55,356 bases of DNA from an uncultured SAR116 cluster alpha proteobacterium (GTDB lineage: Bacteria; Pseudomonadota; Alphaproteobacteria; Puniceispirillales; Marisalimonadaceae), in NCBI GenBank assembly GCA_902533695.1, contig CACAMV010000006.1, forward strand, positions 1 to 55,356. Reading direction: 5' to 3'. The notes beneath the pieces were generated by a model. That model saw only the letters and a program-made list of their open reading frames with translations, searched no databases and was not told the DNA's origin. The number at the start of each line of letters is the position of its first letter. The stretch's first letter is position 1. Below are positions 42,873 to 50,793 of this stretch, in pieces. Made by a program: the position numbers and the translations under genes.

Positions 42873-43784
42873 ATATTTTTTTTGAAGAGAAATTATATTT
42901 TTAATATTTAATTTTGCTTCTTCTAACTGAAACTTATCAAGATTTTGAATTTCACCTCTGCAAACACTTGTCTTAAATATACCTTCTTGAACTCTTAACA
43001 TTTTTGAAAACATTATTGAGATATTGATGTGTTGATGAGTAAATGAAATAACTGGTAATATTAAATTAAATATTTCCCTTGCTTCTCTATAATTACCCTG
43101 TGATGCGTAATTATATATTGCATTGAAAATAACTTCCATTGTAGATGGAATAAATGAATGAACTCCTCTTGAAATAGCTTCAATTAGTCCTGTTACAGCC
43201 CAACCACCACTTAAATGCAAAGAGCCATTTGTTTTTTTTATTATTCTTGAATATTTAGGTCCAGAATTTACCACTTCTATTTTTAATGCTTTAAATTTTT
43301 CTACTTCTTTAAAAATTTTAAGAATATCACCATCTGACAGACCTTCATTATGCCACGACAAATCTTGTATCATCAAATTTTCTGGACCTGATGAACTTAT
43401 TTCCTTAAAACATTCTAGTAACTTTTCACCTGAAAGATTTTCAGGTGCCTGGACCAAAAACCATCTGGCTCCTTTTGACTTAGCAGCGACAGATAATTTT
43501 ACTCTATCATTTTGATTAGAAGCACTGCAACCTATTATAACTGGAATCTTATCAGCAACATAATTTAAAGTAAAATCCATGAGCTCAATTTTTTCTTCAA
43601 AGTTTAAATTTTGTGTTTCACCAGCTACAGCACCCACAAGCATACCTGAACATTTAGATTTTATAGTGTGATCTAGTAATTTTTTTAGACTATCAAAATC
43701 AATTGATTCATCTGGATTAAATGGCGTATGTAAACTGGGTACAATTCCATTTAATTCTGAATTTAATTTTCTAATGTTTTTCAT
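42864..43784 (-). CDS. Dihydrodipicolinate synthase (DapA) family aldolase, catabolic type
   Basis: This 306-residue TIM barrel has GIVPSLHTPFNPDESIDFDSLKKLLDHTI and GAVAGETQNLNFEEK, the DapA-family start. The Schiff-base Lys is probably that of LKIEVVNSGPK near 180. The usual catalytic Tyr motif (YNxP) is replaced by MIQDLSWHNEG, so it is unlikely to be true DapA; it belongs to the divergent lyases acting on 2-oxo acids or sugar acids. Its ATG overlaps the last base of the CsaA-like gene upstream on the same strand, implying coupling. Confidence 0.8.
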   Translation of the reverse strand: MKNIRKLNSELNGIVPSLHTPFNPDESIDFDSLKKLLDHTIKSKCSGMLVGAVAGETQNLNFEEKIELMDFTLNYVADKIPVIIGCSASNQNDRVKLSVAAKSKGARWFLVQAPENLSGEKLLECFKEISSSGPENLMIQDLSWHNEGLSDGDILKIFKEVEKFKALKIEVVNSGPKYSRIIKKTNGSLHLSGGWAVTGLIEAISRGVHSFIPSTMEVIFNAIYNYASQGNYREAREIFNLILPVISFTHQHINISIMFSKMLRVQEGIFKTSVCRGEIQNLDKFQLEEAKLNIKNIISLQKKYLN

Positions 43785-44113
43785 CAGCCAATTATTGTTC
43801 CATTTTTAACTTTTTCATCAATAGTTAGTAATTTAATCCCACTTTTTGTAATTCCACCTAAAACAAGAACTTCTGATATAACTCCGGCAATTTGCTTCGG
43901 TGGGAAATTAGTAACTGCAATAACTTGTAAACCAACAAGTTCATTTAAATTATAATTAGTAATTTGTGCTGAAGTTTTTTTTATACCTATATTGGGACCA
44001 AAATCTATATTTAAAACAAAAGCTGGATTGGTTGCTTTTACATTTTTTTCACTAGATAAAATTGTTCCCACATTTATCTTAAATTTTATAAAATTTGCAA
44101 AACTTATTTCCAT
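43784..44113 (-). CDS. CsaA-like tRNA-binding domain protein
   Basis: This 109-residue protein is a single OB-fold tRNA-binding domain: FKINVGTILSSEKNVKATNPAFVLNIDFGPNIGIKKTSAQIT, then LVGLQVIAVTNFPPKQIAGVISEVLVLGG. This matches CsaA and the C-terminal domain of methionyl-tRNA synthetase. CsaA has been described as a chaperone and Sec-linked factor; tRNA binding is likely. The stop overlaps the start of the aldolase gene by one base. It lies 15 bases after the bactofilin gene, forming a run bactofilin-csaA-aldolase. Confidence 0.88.
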   Translation of the reverse strand: MEISFANFIKFKINVGTILSSEKNVKATNPAFVLNIDFGPNIGIKKTSAQITNYNLNELVGLQVIAVTNFPPKQIAGVISEVLVLGGITKSGIKLLTIDEKVKNGTIIG

Positions 44114-44128
44114 TTTATTTTTTTCAAA

Positions 44129-44479
44129 TCAAATTAATTTGAATTTTTTAATTGATTCTTTATCTGACATTTTAACAACTTTATTTGAGTTTAAAAAAGC
44201 TCCATCTTCAATTATTAAATTTCTATAAATCAAATCACCTTTCAATTTTCCTTTTGATTTAATATGTATTTTTTCCGTTTCAACATCTGCCTGAATTTTA
44301 CCTTCAACAACTAGTGATCGTGCTACAATTTTACCAGAAAAATTTCCAGTCACGCCGACTATCAACTCATCAACACAAAATGTACCATTAACATTTCCTA
44401 AAATAAAAACTTTGCCTGATCCGCTATAATTACCTATAAATAGGTCATGAATTAAAATTTGAGTATTAAAATTTTGCAT
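44129..44479 (-). CDS. Bactofilin (polymer-forming cytoskeletal protein)
   Basis: This 116-residue protein has a DUF583/bactofilin beta-helix repeat: LIHDLFIGNYSGSGKVFILGNVNGTFCVDELIVGVTGNFSGKIVARSLVVEGKIQADVETEKIHIKSKGKLKGDLIYRNLIIEDGAFL. Short charged or hydrophobic tails flank the repeat, as usual. Bactofilins form nucleotide-free membrane-associated filaments involved in cell shape and polar organisation. No M23 peptidase, the common partner, is adjacent. A small membrane ORF (44502-44657) lies 22 bases upstream on the same strand. Confidence 0.87.
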   Translation of the reverse strand: MQNFNTQILIHDLFIGNYSGSGKVFILGNVNGTFCVDELIVGVTGNFSGKIVARSLVVEGKIQADVETEKIHIKSKGKLKGDLIYRNLIIEDGAFLNSNKVVKMSDKESIKKFKLI

Positions 44480-44501
44480 AATTTTCTCAATATTTCCTAG
44501 G

Positions 44502-44657
44502 CTACTGTTTAAACAATAATCTTAAAAATAAATTAATCAAATTTCTTACACCAATATTTGTAATTATAAAATTAAATAATTTTCTAATCTTAGGATATTT
44601 TAATGCTACAAAAAAAATAAATGATAATGTGAAGGCTAAAATTATGATTTTTGTCAT
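44502..44657 (-). CDS. Small membrane protein upstream of bactofilin (not in ORF track)
   Basis: ATG at 44657 to TAG at 44504-44502 encodes 51 residues: MTKIIILAFTLSFIFFVALKYP forms one N-terminal membrane helix, followed by a basic amphipathic tail (KIRKLFNFI, VRNLINLFLRLLFKQ). It is 22 bases upstream of the bactofilin ATG in the same direction. Intact length, the helix-plus-basic-tail design and the operon position support a real gene. A membrane anchor or partner for the bactofilin filament is a plausible idea only. Confidence 0.5.
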   Translation of the reverse strand: MTKIIILAFTLSFIFFVALKYPKIRKLFNFIITNIGVRNLINLFLRLLFKQ

Positions 44658-44702
44658 CTTAAAACTTGTAAAAAATTCAATTTTATTATTACATACGATT
44701 TT

Positions 44703-44831
44703 ATGAATAGTAACACAAAATATTTAATTTGTTTTTGGGTATTCGCTGCAATTTTAATTGTTTTATTTTTGCCTTACATCGCACAACAAAACCAGATAAT
44801 TCAAAAAATATTATCTTTTTGTGGATTTTAA
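44703..44831 (+). CDS. Small single-pass membrane protein (not in ORF track)
   Basis: ATG at 44703 to TAA at 44829-44831 encodes 42 residues: a short polar start (MNSNTKY), one hydrophobic helix LICFWVFAAILIVLFLPYIA and a polar tail with QQNQIIQKILSFCGF. It is divergent from the 51-residue ORF and overlaps the 3' end of the cyclase gene by 4 bases, filling the only otherwise empty stretch here. No Shine-Dalgarno is evident, so a chance ORF cannot be ruled out. No family is recognised. Confidence 0.4.
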   Translation: MNSNTKYLICFWVFAAILIVLFLPYIAQQNQIIQKILSFCGF

Positions 44832-46567
44832 ACACTCTGTGAAAAATCAATTAATTTATCATTTAACAATTTGTTTGGTATGTGAAACCTGTCTACAACT
44901 TTATGCCATTCAATAGATGAAAATGAATTTTTAAACTCATTGTATTCTTTTGTTTCCAAAAAATTTTGATTTAACTTTGACCTTGCATATAAAATCAATA
45001 AACATGATCTTTCATCTATTTTTCTTAATTTTAAACTCAAATCAATTATTTTTTCATAATTTTCATCAAAGAAGTAACCAAGAATCAAATCCTTAATTCT
45101 ATTGTCCGATGTAGATTGTCCCTGTGGGATGGGGTCTAGTTCAAATGCTTTGTTAAGTAGTTCTAATCCTTGTTCAACTTTATTTACTCTAACCAAAACC
45201 TCGCCAAATCCTGACAAAACTCTTGGATCATTTGGAACCATCTTATATGCCTTTTGCCCATGATCTTCAGCTAAAACATAGTCATGGTTACTCAAATATA
45301 CTGCAGACAACATTCTATGACATTCAAAATCATTCTCATTACATTCCAAGGCTTTTTCAATATTTAACTTTGCTTCTTCCATTAATAATTCTGGATTTTC
45401 CAAATAACCTCTAAACATTGCTTGTCCAAGAGTACAAACTTTCCAAGCATAAGCTTGAGCATTGTTGGAGTCTGCCTCTATTGCTTTATCAAAATATTTA
45501 AGGGCTTCAGAATTAGATTCTTTGTTAAATAGATGATGTTTTTCTTTACCTCTTAACAAATACTCATATGAAGTCATGTTTTCAGTAGGTTTTCTTTTTG
45601 ATCTTTGTAGTGAATTTATTTCTATTTCACCCAATAAAGCAATTGAAATTTTTCGAACAATTTCGTCTTGCACATCAAAAATATCTTCAAGAACTCTATC
45701 ATATTTATTACTCCATACAACACTTTCATCTTTAGCATCACTTAATTCAATATTTATTCTTACTCTTTTCCCAGAAGCCCTAATGCTCCCATTAACAATA
45801 AAATCTATATTAAAGGATTCTGAAAATTCCTTGATATCATTATAATTTTCTTTATAGCTGACAGTTGTTTGTCTTGAAATGATATCAAATTCTTTCATCA
45901 TAGAAAATTCAGTAATTAAATCTTCTACAATGCCATCAACCAAAAAACCACTGTCCTCATCATTACTTGTATTGGCAAATGGCAATATAGCAAATTTTTG
46001 TTTTTTATCAGTTGCAACTTTAAATAATTTTTTTTCAAGTTTTTTCCCTGATCCAAGGATTGAAAATACCTCAAATTTGTCAGAAATATTTTTAAGTTCT
46101 ACCTCTCCTATGGATACGATTTTTTCATCTATCCTTTTGCTAACTTGTTGTTCGACAACCTTGGATATTAGAATTTCATCAGGAAAACACTGGCTTTCTA
46201 GACGAGAGGCAACATTGACGCCATTTCCGTAAATATTATCGCCTTCAATGATCACATCATCAACATGAACACCCACTCTCCATGATAACTTAGGCTCAAT
46301 GTCAGTTTCTTTGTTAAATTTTTTGATATCAGTTTGAAATAAAATTGCTGCCTTAATACATTCTACTGGGCTATCAAATTCAGCAATAACAGAATCTCCT
46401 GCCGTATGAAATATTCTTCCATTATTGTCTTCTATTTTTTGGTCAATGAATTTCCTGCAAGCATTTAAACTTTTTAATGTTTTTTCTTCTTGAGTTTCCA
46501 TGTGTTTGCTAAAAGAAACACAATCTGTAGCAAGAATAGTGGCTAACTTTCTTTTTATATTTGACAA
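44828..46567 (-). CDS. Class III adenylate/guanylate cyclase with FlgO/TolB-like and TPR domains
   Basis: This 579-residue protein has three parts. Residues 1-180 are a class III cyclase catalytic domain with metal Asp15 (ATDCVSFS), metal Asp58 (TAGDSVIAEF) and the transition-state Asn and Arg in GNGVNVASRLES near 117-123, so it is probably active. Residues 190-335 resemble the FlgO/TolB-N-like domain (FAILPFANTSNDEDSG, DIISRQTTVSYKEN, VNGSIRASG). Residues 345-579 are TPR repeats (EALKYFDKAIEADSNNAQAYAW and similar). No signal peptide or membrane helix is seen, so it is cytoplasmic. It should make cAMP or cGMP. It is divergent from senC. Confidence 0.87.
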   Translation of the reverse strand: MSNIKRKLATILATDCVSFSKHMETQEEKTLKSLNACRKFIDQKIEDNNGRIFHTAGDSVIAEFDSPVECIKAAILFQTDIKKFNKETDIEPKLSWRVGVHVDDVIIEGDNIYGNGVNVASRLESQCFPDEILISKVVEQQVSKRIDEKIVSIGEVELKNISDKFEVFSILGSGKKLEKKLFKVATDKKQKFAILPFANTSNDEDSGFLVDGIVEDLITEFSMMKEFDIISRQTTVSYKENYNDIKEFSESFNIDFIVNGSIRASGKRVRINIELSDAKDESVVWSNKYDRVLEDIFDVQDEIVRKISIALLGEIEINSLQRSKRKPTENMTSYEYLLRGKEKHHLFNKESNSEALKYFDKAIEADSNNAQAYAWKVCTLGQAMFRGYLENPELLMEEAKLNIEKALECNENDFECHRMLSAVYLSNHDYVLAEDHGQKAYKMVPNDPRVLSGFGEVLVRVNKVEQGLELLNKAFELDPIPQGQSTSDNRIKDLILGYFFDENYEKIIDLSLKLRKIDERSCLLILYARSKLNQNFLETKEYNEFKNSFSSIEWHKVVDRFHIPNKLLNDKLIDFSQSV

Positions 46568-46655
46568 ATTTCTACCTCAAATTAGTAAAGTACTTATTGT
46601 ACAAAATAATTTTTAAACATATATTACAATACCTATTTCTTAAAGTTTTTTGCAA

Positions 46656-47246
46656 ATGAAAAAATCGTTAAAAATACTAATATTTCTTTCTTCTTTATTT
46701 TTTTTAATTATTGTTTTTTTTTCTTCTTTTTATTTAGTAGAAAAAAATAGTAAGCTCAATATTAATGATTCCTTAAAAAATGTTAATCTTATATCGCATC
46801 AGGGTTTAGATATTAAAAATTTAAAACTTAATGATTTTCCTATTCTAATGTTTTTCGGTTTTACTCATTGCCCTGAAGTTTGTCCTACAACACTTAACAA
46901 ACTTGAAAATATTATTTCAGATGTAAATACCAATAACAAAAAGATAAAAATTATTTTTGTTACCTTAGATCCTGAAAGGGATACGGTCCAAAATCTTAAT
47001 GATTATCTGCAACAATTTGATGAACTGGTAATAGGATTAACTGGTAAAATTGATGAAATTAGAAAATTTGCAAAAAAGTGGAACATTTATTGGGAAAAAA
47101 TTTATTATGATAACAATGATTATAATATAAATCACACAGCATCTGTTTTCATGATAAATGAAAAAGGTAATTTTATAGGCACTATTGCCTGGGGTGAGAA
47201 TATGGAATCTTCAAGGTTAAAAATCAAAAATTTAATTAAAAATTAG
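46656..47246 (+). CDS. senC: SCO1/SenC family copper chaperone
   Basis: This 196-residue protein has an N-terminal membrane anchor (KKSLKILIFLSSLFFLIIVFF) and a periplasmic thioredoxin-like domain. The copper-binding CxxxC is in GFTHCPEVCPTTL and the distal His in NHTASVFMINEKG. LDPERDTVQNLNDYLQQF is the conserved mid-domain helix. It delivers copper to the CuA site of cytochrome c oxidase or acts in thiol redox. The track start (46650) is a TTG; the ATG at 46656 is preferred. It is followed by modA on the opposite strand (1-base gap). Confidence 0.92.
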   Translation: MKKSLKILIFLSSLFFLIIVFFSSFYLVEKNSKLNINDSLKNVNLISHQGLDIKNLKLNDFPILMFFGFTHCPEVCPTTLNKLENIISDVNTNNKKIKIIFVTLDPERDTVQNLNDYLQQFDELVIGLTGKIDEIRKFAKKWNIYWEKIYYDNNDYNINHTASVFMINEKGNFIGTIAWGENMESSRLKIKNLIKN

Positions 47247-47247
47247 A

Positions 47248-48000
47248 TTAATTTTCAATTTTATAACCATATTCTTTAATTATACTTTTTACCCTAGTAG
47301 TTCTCAAAAATCTCAAAAATATTTTTGAAAATTTTTTCTTCCTCCCCATAGATAACAAAACAGCATCTTGTTTAATATTTGTAAAAAGTTTTTCAGGGAT
47401 ATCTAAAAATAATCCCTTGTTTATTCTAGTTTGAAATTTTTTCTTGTCTGAGAAAGAAATAAACCCAGAATCTGCATTTCTTGAATACAAAAATGACACT
47501 ACTTGATTTATGTTATTAGCCAAAACAATTTTTTTTTGTAATTTTTCCCAAACGTTAATGTTTTTTAATACTTCCTTAGATGCTTTTCCATATGGTGAAA
47601 ATTTTGGATTGGCTATTGCCAAAATGTTTATCTTATTTTTTTTAAAAAAATTCAAGAAATTTTCCTGAACAGAAACTTGATTGGATGTCCAAAAAACTAG
47701 TTTGCCAATAGCGTATGTAAATTGAGTTTTAGGTATGATAAAGTTTTCATCAAGTAATTTTGGAGTTTTTTGATCTGCAGACAAAAAAATGTCTAAAGGA
47801 GCTCTATTAATAATTTGAGCATAAAGATGTGAAGAAGATCCTTTAACAATTATTAATTCTACAAGATTTTCTTCTTCAAATAATCTTTTAATTTCCTTCA
47901 TTGGTTCAATAAAATTTGATGCTACAGCAATATTTATTGATTGTTTTGCATTTGTTTGAAAATTAAATAATATAATCAATAAGAAAAAAAAAAATCTCAT
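47248..48000 (-). CDS. modA: Molybdate ABC transporter substrate-binding protein (ModA)-like
   Basis: This 250-residue secreted protein has a signal peptide (RFFFFLLIILFNFQTNAKQ) and ModA features: INIAVASNFIEPMKEIKRLFEEE, KGSSSHLYAQIINRAPLDIFLSADQKTPKLLDE, and ANPKFSPYGKASKEVL. The oxyanion-binding Ser and Ala positions appear in the SSHLYAQI segment. It should bind molybdate or tungstate in the periplasm. No modB or modC follows; its downstream neighbour is the convergent senC. It is the last of three minus-strand genes with an ABM-like protein and a MOSC protein. Confidence 0.85.
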   Translation of the reverse strand: MRFFFFLLIILFNFQTNAKQSINIAVASNFIEPMKEIKRLFEEENLVELIIVKGSSSHLYAQIINRAPLDIFLSADQKTPKLLDENFIIPKTQFTYAIGKLVFWTSNQVSVQENFLNFFKKNKINILAIANPKFSPYGKASKEVLKNINVWEKLQKKIVLANNINQVVSFLYSRNADSGFISFSDKKKFQTRINKGLFLDIPEKLFTNIKQDAVLLSMGRKKKFSKIFLRFLRTTRVKSIIKEYGYKIEN

Positions 48001-48002
48001 TT

Positions 48003-48326
48003 TTATTTAAAATTAATTCCAAAGTCTTTAAAATCTGATGTCATTTCAACTTCGCATTGACCTTCAGTACGTGTTACCTGTCCACCCATTTCTTTTATTT
48101 CATTCCAGAATTGATTAGAATTTTCTTTTCTAGTTTTTTCTACTGATTTTTTGCTTTCAAAAACGTGAAATATATCAATCTCATTTTCTGACCTTTCCAT
48201 GAAACATCTTAAAATTAGGCCATTGCCTGATAAAAACAAATAGCTACTCCACTGTTTTAAACTAAGAACAATAGAATTCTTTGCTAGCTTGTTTTGTACT
48301 TTAATTTTTACAATTACTGCATACAT
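48003..48326 (-). CDS. Hypothetical protein, possible antibiotic-biosynthesis-monooxygenase-like (dimeric alpha/beta barrel) fold
   Basis: This 107-residue soluble protein has the order strand (YAVIVKIKVQ), helix, strands (ILRCFMERSENEIDIFHVFES), helix (KSVEKTRKENSNQFWNEIKEMGG) and final strand. This fits a ferredoxin-like ABM monomer, but I cannot assign it confidently. It sits 15 bases after the MOSC gene and 2 bases before modA on the same strand, so the three are probably co-transcribed. Function unknown. Confidence 0.6.
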   Translation of the reverse strand: MYAVIVKIKVQNKLAKNSIVLSLKQWSSYLFLSGNGLILRCFMERSENEIDIFHVFESKKSVEKTRKENSNQFWNEIKEMGGQVTRTEGQCEVEMTSDFKDFGINFK

Positions 48327-48341
48327 GAAAACCTCATTATT

Positions 48342-49121
48342 TTATAAAATTGTTTTAATCTCATCATTTTCTTTTACAACTCCATCTTTAATGACTTTAC
48401 AATATACACCTAAATCAAAATGACCAAAATGTTTGTTCAACTCGAAAGGTATATTTATATCTCTTTCCCCATTATCTGGATTTACTGTTGTTGCACGACA
48501 TCTTTGTGTTCTTTTAAAAACCTGGAACTCAGCGGTACCTATAACTATTTTTTTTCCAATCCAATCAAATTCTTCCCAAGACTCATCCCCAATAAAATTA
48601 AAATTTCCTCTAAAACGAAGAAAATTAATTTTTTTACCTATTTTTTTTTCAAAATCTTTTATAGTCTCTATATTAATTAGAGAAATTGCTTTTTCAGAAA
48701 TATCTGAAAAAGAATGTTTCGCAAATTCATTTTTTTCTGATCTGTCTTTAACTAATTTTGGTTTTTTTTTAAAGTCAATATTTAAAAAAGAACAAAAGAA
48801 TTCTGAGAGTTTGTTTAAATGATTTTTATCTGCAAGAGAACCTGAAAAACATAATTTGTTTTTGAAGTATAATTTTAAATTCTCATTTTCTATATCTAGC
48901 GAAAAGCTTAGCAAAGCAAGTTTTTCATTTTTAACTAGAGCAAGAAAATTTGTTTTTCTTAAAAATTCTGGAGAATTTTCATTTATTTGTGTTTCATACC
49001 TTGCCAAAGCGAATTTTCTATCACCCAATATCGAAGCACCTGACTTAACATTTACTTCTTTCAAAAACTCTCCAGGCAAACCTTTGATTGGATAACGAAT
49101 TATATTTTTTAATGTTCTCAT
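48342..49121 (-). CDS. MOSC domain-containing protein
   Basis: This 259-residue protein has an N-terminal MOSC beta-barrel start (MRTLKNIIRYPIKGLPGEFLKEVNVKSGASILGDRKFALA) and a C-terminal MOSC domain with RTQRCRATTVNPDNGERDINIPFEL. That Cys is the conserved molybdenum-ligand position of the mARC/YcbX type. It likely binds the molybdenum cofactor or a sulfurated Mo species. Together with the adjacent modA it forms a small molybdenum-themed operon. The N-terminal and middle segment (GNFNFIGDESWEEFDWIGKK) is ordinary for MOSC_N proteins. Confidence 0.83.
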   Translation of the reverse strand: MRTLKNIIRYPIKGLPGEFLKEVNVKSGASILGDRKFALARYETQINENSPEFLRKTNFLALVKNEKLALLSFSLDIENENLKLYFKNKLCFSGSLADKNHLNKLSEFFCSFLNIDFKKKPKLVKDRSEKNEFAKHSFSDISEKAISLINIETIKDFEKKIGKKINFLRFRGNFNFIGDESWEEFDWIGKKIVIGTAEFQVFKRTQRCRATTVNPDNGERDINIPFELNKHFGHFDLGVYCKVIKDGVVKENDEIKTIL

Positions 49122-49187
49122 TTATAATTATTTTATTTAAAAATTATTAACAAAAATGCATTTATTATTGTAGCATTAGAAAAAACA

Positions 49188-49511
49188 ATGTTAATAGAAA
49201 ATTATATGACTATTTTAAGAATAACTATAAGAACTTTCCAAAATCAAGATCATGCAGAGATGTTTTTATTGATGAGTGAGAAAATAGCAGAAGAGGCTTC
49301 AAAAACAGTTTTAAAATTTAATGTTAAAATAATACAAAGCCCAACACAAAAAAATCAGGTTACTAGCGTCTGGGAATATGATGATGAAAAACATATGCGA
49401 GAAGTTAGAAAATATTTATCAAAGAACAATAGTATACCAAACTCTTTAGCCCCTAAAGAAATTGTTTATTTAGGTGAAATAAAAGTTTCTAAATTATCTA
49501 AAGCAAGCTGA
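49188..49511 (+). CDS. Hypothetical small soluble protein
   Basis: This 107-residue (or 101 if starting at the ATG at 49206, MTILRITIRTFQ) protein has strand-helix-strand periodicity (LRITIRTF, DHAEMFLLMSEKIAEEASK, LKFNVKIIQS, VTSVWEYDDEKHMREVRKYLSK). It resembles a dimeric alpha/beta barrel protein. It is 9 bases upstream of the carbonic anhydrase gene and divergent from the MOSC gene. I recognise no family. No Shine-Dalgarno is clear at either start. Confidence 0.6.
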   Translation: MLIENYMTILRITIRTFQNQDHAEMFLLMSEKIAEEASKTVLKFNVKIIQSPTQKNQVTSVWEYDDEKHMREVRKYLSKNNSIPNSLAPKEIVYLGEIKVSKLSKAS

Positions 49512-49520
49512 GAGTGTAAA

Positions 49521-50177
49521 TTGAAATTAAAAATATTAAAACCATTACCTCACTACCTTGTTCAAAGATACAAAGGTTGGAAAGCAACAACATTTGAAGA
49601 AAATAAAAGTTGGTATAAAAAATTGGCTATTGAGGGTCAAAACCCAAGAGCAATGATCATTTCTTGTTGTGATAGCAGGGTACATGTAACCTCAATTTTT
49701 GGATCTGAGGCTGGTGAATTCTTTATTCATAGAAATATAGCTAACCTTGTGCCACCTTTTAAATCAAGTTCTGACTATCACGGAACATCTGCTGCAATTG
49801 AATACGCAGTAACTATATTAAAAATTTCGCACATTATTGTTTTAGGTCATTCTTCATGTGGAGGAATCAATTCTTGCTTTAATTACTTCTCTAATAGATA
49901 CAAAATTGAAAATAAAGGCGAGAGTTTCATAAAATCTTGGCTTGAAATACTTAGACCTAGCTTTAATAATTTATCAAAAAAAATTGATGAAAAAAAACAA
50001 ATTAAATTTTTAGAGAAAAAAGCGGTTTTAGTTTCACTGGAAAATTTGATAACTTTTCCATTTGTTCAACAAGCAATTTCAAATGAAAAACTCACTTTGC
50101 ATGGTCTTTGGCATGAAATTGAATCGGGAGATTTATTTCATTACAATAGCGAAAAAGACAAGTTTGAAATCATATAA
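49521..50177 (+). CDS. Beta-class carbonic anhydrase
   Basis: This 218-residue protein starts at TTG (49521) with GAGAG upstream. It has the beta-class zinc site: Cys49 with Asp51 and Arg53 in SCCDSRV, then His110 and Cys113 in GHSSCGG. FFIHRNIANLVPP and DYHGTSAAIEYAV are family blocks, and the ending LHGLWHEIESGDLFHYN is typical. It interconverts CO2 and bicarbonate in the cytoplasm. A gamma-class homologue is encoded at 27314, so two unrelated carbonic anhydrase families occur in one window. Confidence 0.93.
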   Translation: MKLKILKPLPHYLVQRYKGWKATTFEENKSWYKKLAIEGQNPRAMIISCCDSRVHVTSIFGSEAGEFFIHRNIANLVPPFKSSSDYHGTSAAIEYAVTILKISHIIVLGHSSCGGINSCFNYFSNRYKIENKGESFIKSWLEILRPSFNNLSKKIDEKKQIKFLEKKAVLVSLENLITFPFVQQAISNEKLTLHGLWHEIESGDLFHYNSEKDKFEII

Positions 50178-50200
50178 TTAGACACTTTAGAGTATCTAAT
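50177..50200 (+). terminator. Weak hairpin after the beta-carbonic anhydrase gene
   Basis: ATTAGA-CACT-TTAG-AGTA-TCTAAT forms a 6-bp outer stem, one mismatch and a 3-bp inner stem with a 4-base loop, directly at the stop codon, followed by TTAACATTTT. It is AT-rich and only a fair terminator candidate. The remaining 118 bases up to the VOC gene contain a further imperfect palindrome (AGCA-AACATATGTT-GCT) and nothing else recognisable. Confidence 0.3.
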
Positions 50201-50318
50201 TTAACATTTTGTCAAGCAAACATATGTTGCTATAAAAGAAAAAAACAAATTTTTAATTTCTTAAGTTAATTACATAACAAATCAATCATTTCCGTTAAAT
50301 ATTTGCTAATTAAAAAAG

Positions 50319-50741
50319 CTAATTTGAAACCTCAAACAAAACTTCAGGATTTGTCATGGTTTTGATTTCCAAAACATTCCCATTTGGGTCTTCTACAAAA
50401 AAAGTTTCTTGCTCAAACTTTGTTCCTTTAAACCTTCTATATGGCTTATCTAAATAATCGATTTCACTAGACTCGATTCTACGTTTTAATTCTTGAAAAA
50501 TATCTTCATCAAGATGAACGCCAAAATGAGGCACACAAACATCCCCCATATCTACATGATGTCTTTCTCTGTGTTGTCTGGTTTCTGTTTGATGTAATGT
50601 GAGTTCATTTCCCCAAAAGTTAACATCAATCCAATGTCCTTTTTCTTGATTACCCGTTTTACAACCCAAAATATCTTTATAAAACTTCAAAGCAGTAGGA
50701 ATATCTCCTGCAGGAACTGCTAAATGAAAAGTGTTTGCCAA
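50319..50741 (-). CDS. VOC superfamily (glyoxalase/dioxygenase-fold) protein
   Basis: This 140-residue protein has paired beta-alpha-beta-beta-beta modules: FHLAVPAGDIPTALKFYKDILGC, then PHFGVHLDEDIFQELKRRI, and FFVEDPNGNVLEIKTM at the end. The metal-ligand positions are His6, a His in the PHFGVHL segment and the Glu of LEIK. It could be a glyoxalase-type isomerase, a dioxygenase or a resistance protein; the sequence does not decide. It is followed on the same strand by no close gene, and pseudoazurin lies 52 bases upstream. Confidence 0.85.
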   Translation of the reverse strand: MANTFHLAVPAGDIPTALKFYKDILGCKTGNQEKGHWIDVNFWGNELTLHQTETRQHRERHHVDMGDVCVPHFGVHLDEDIFQELKRRIESSEIDYLDKPYRRFKGTKFEQETFFVEDPNGNVLEIKTMTNPEVLFEVSN

Positions 50742-50793
50742 TTTATTCTCCTTTGATCCATATTACTTATAAAATACAAAAGTTTGTCTAAAA

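Noticed and set aside
45223-46232. Plus-strand ORFs inside the cyclase gene
   Set aside because: Antisense frames of a multi-domain protein with intact motifs; no independent start signal.
48420-49095. Plus-strand ORFs of 86, 129 and 79 aa inside the MOSC gene
   Set aside because: Antisense shadows of a recognised MOSC gene; F/S/L-rich translations are typical of reverse frames in AT-rich genes.
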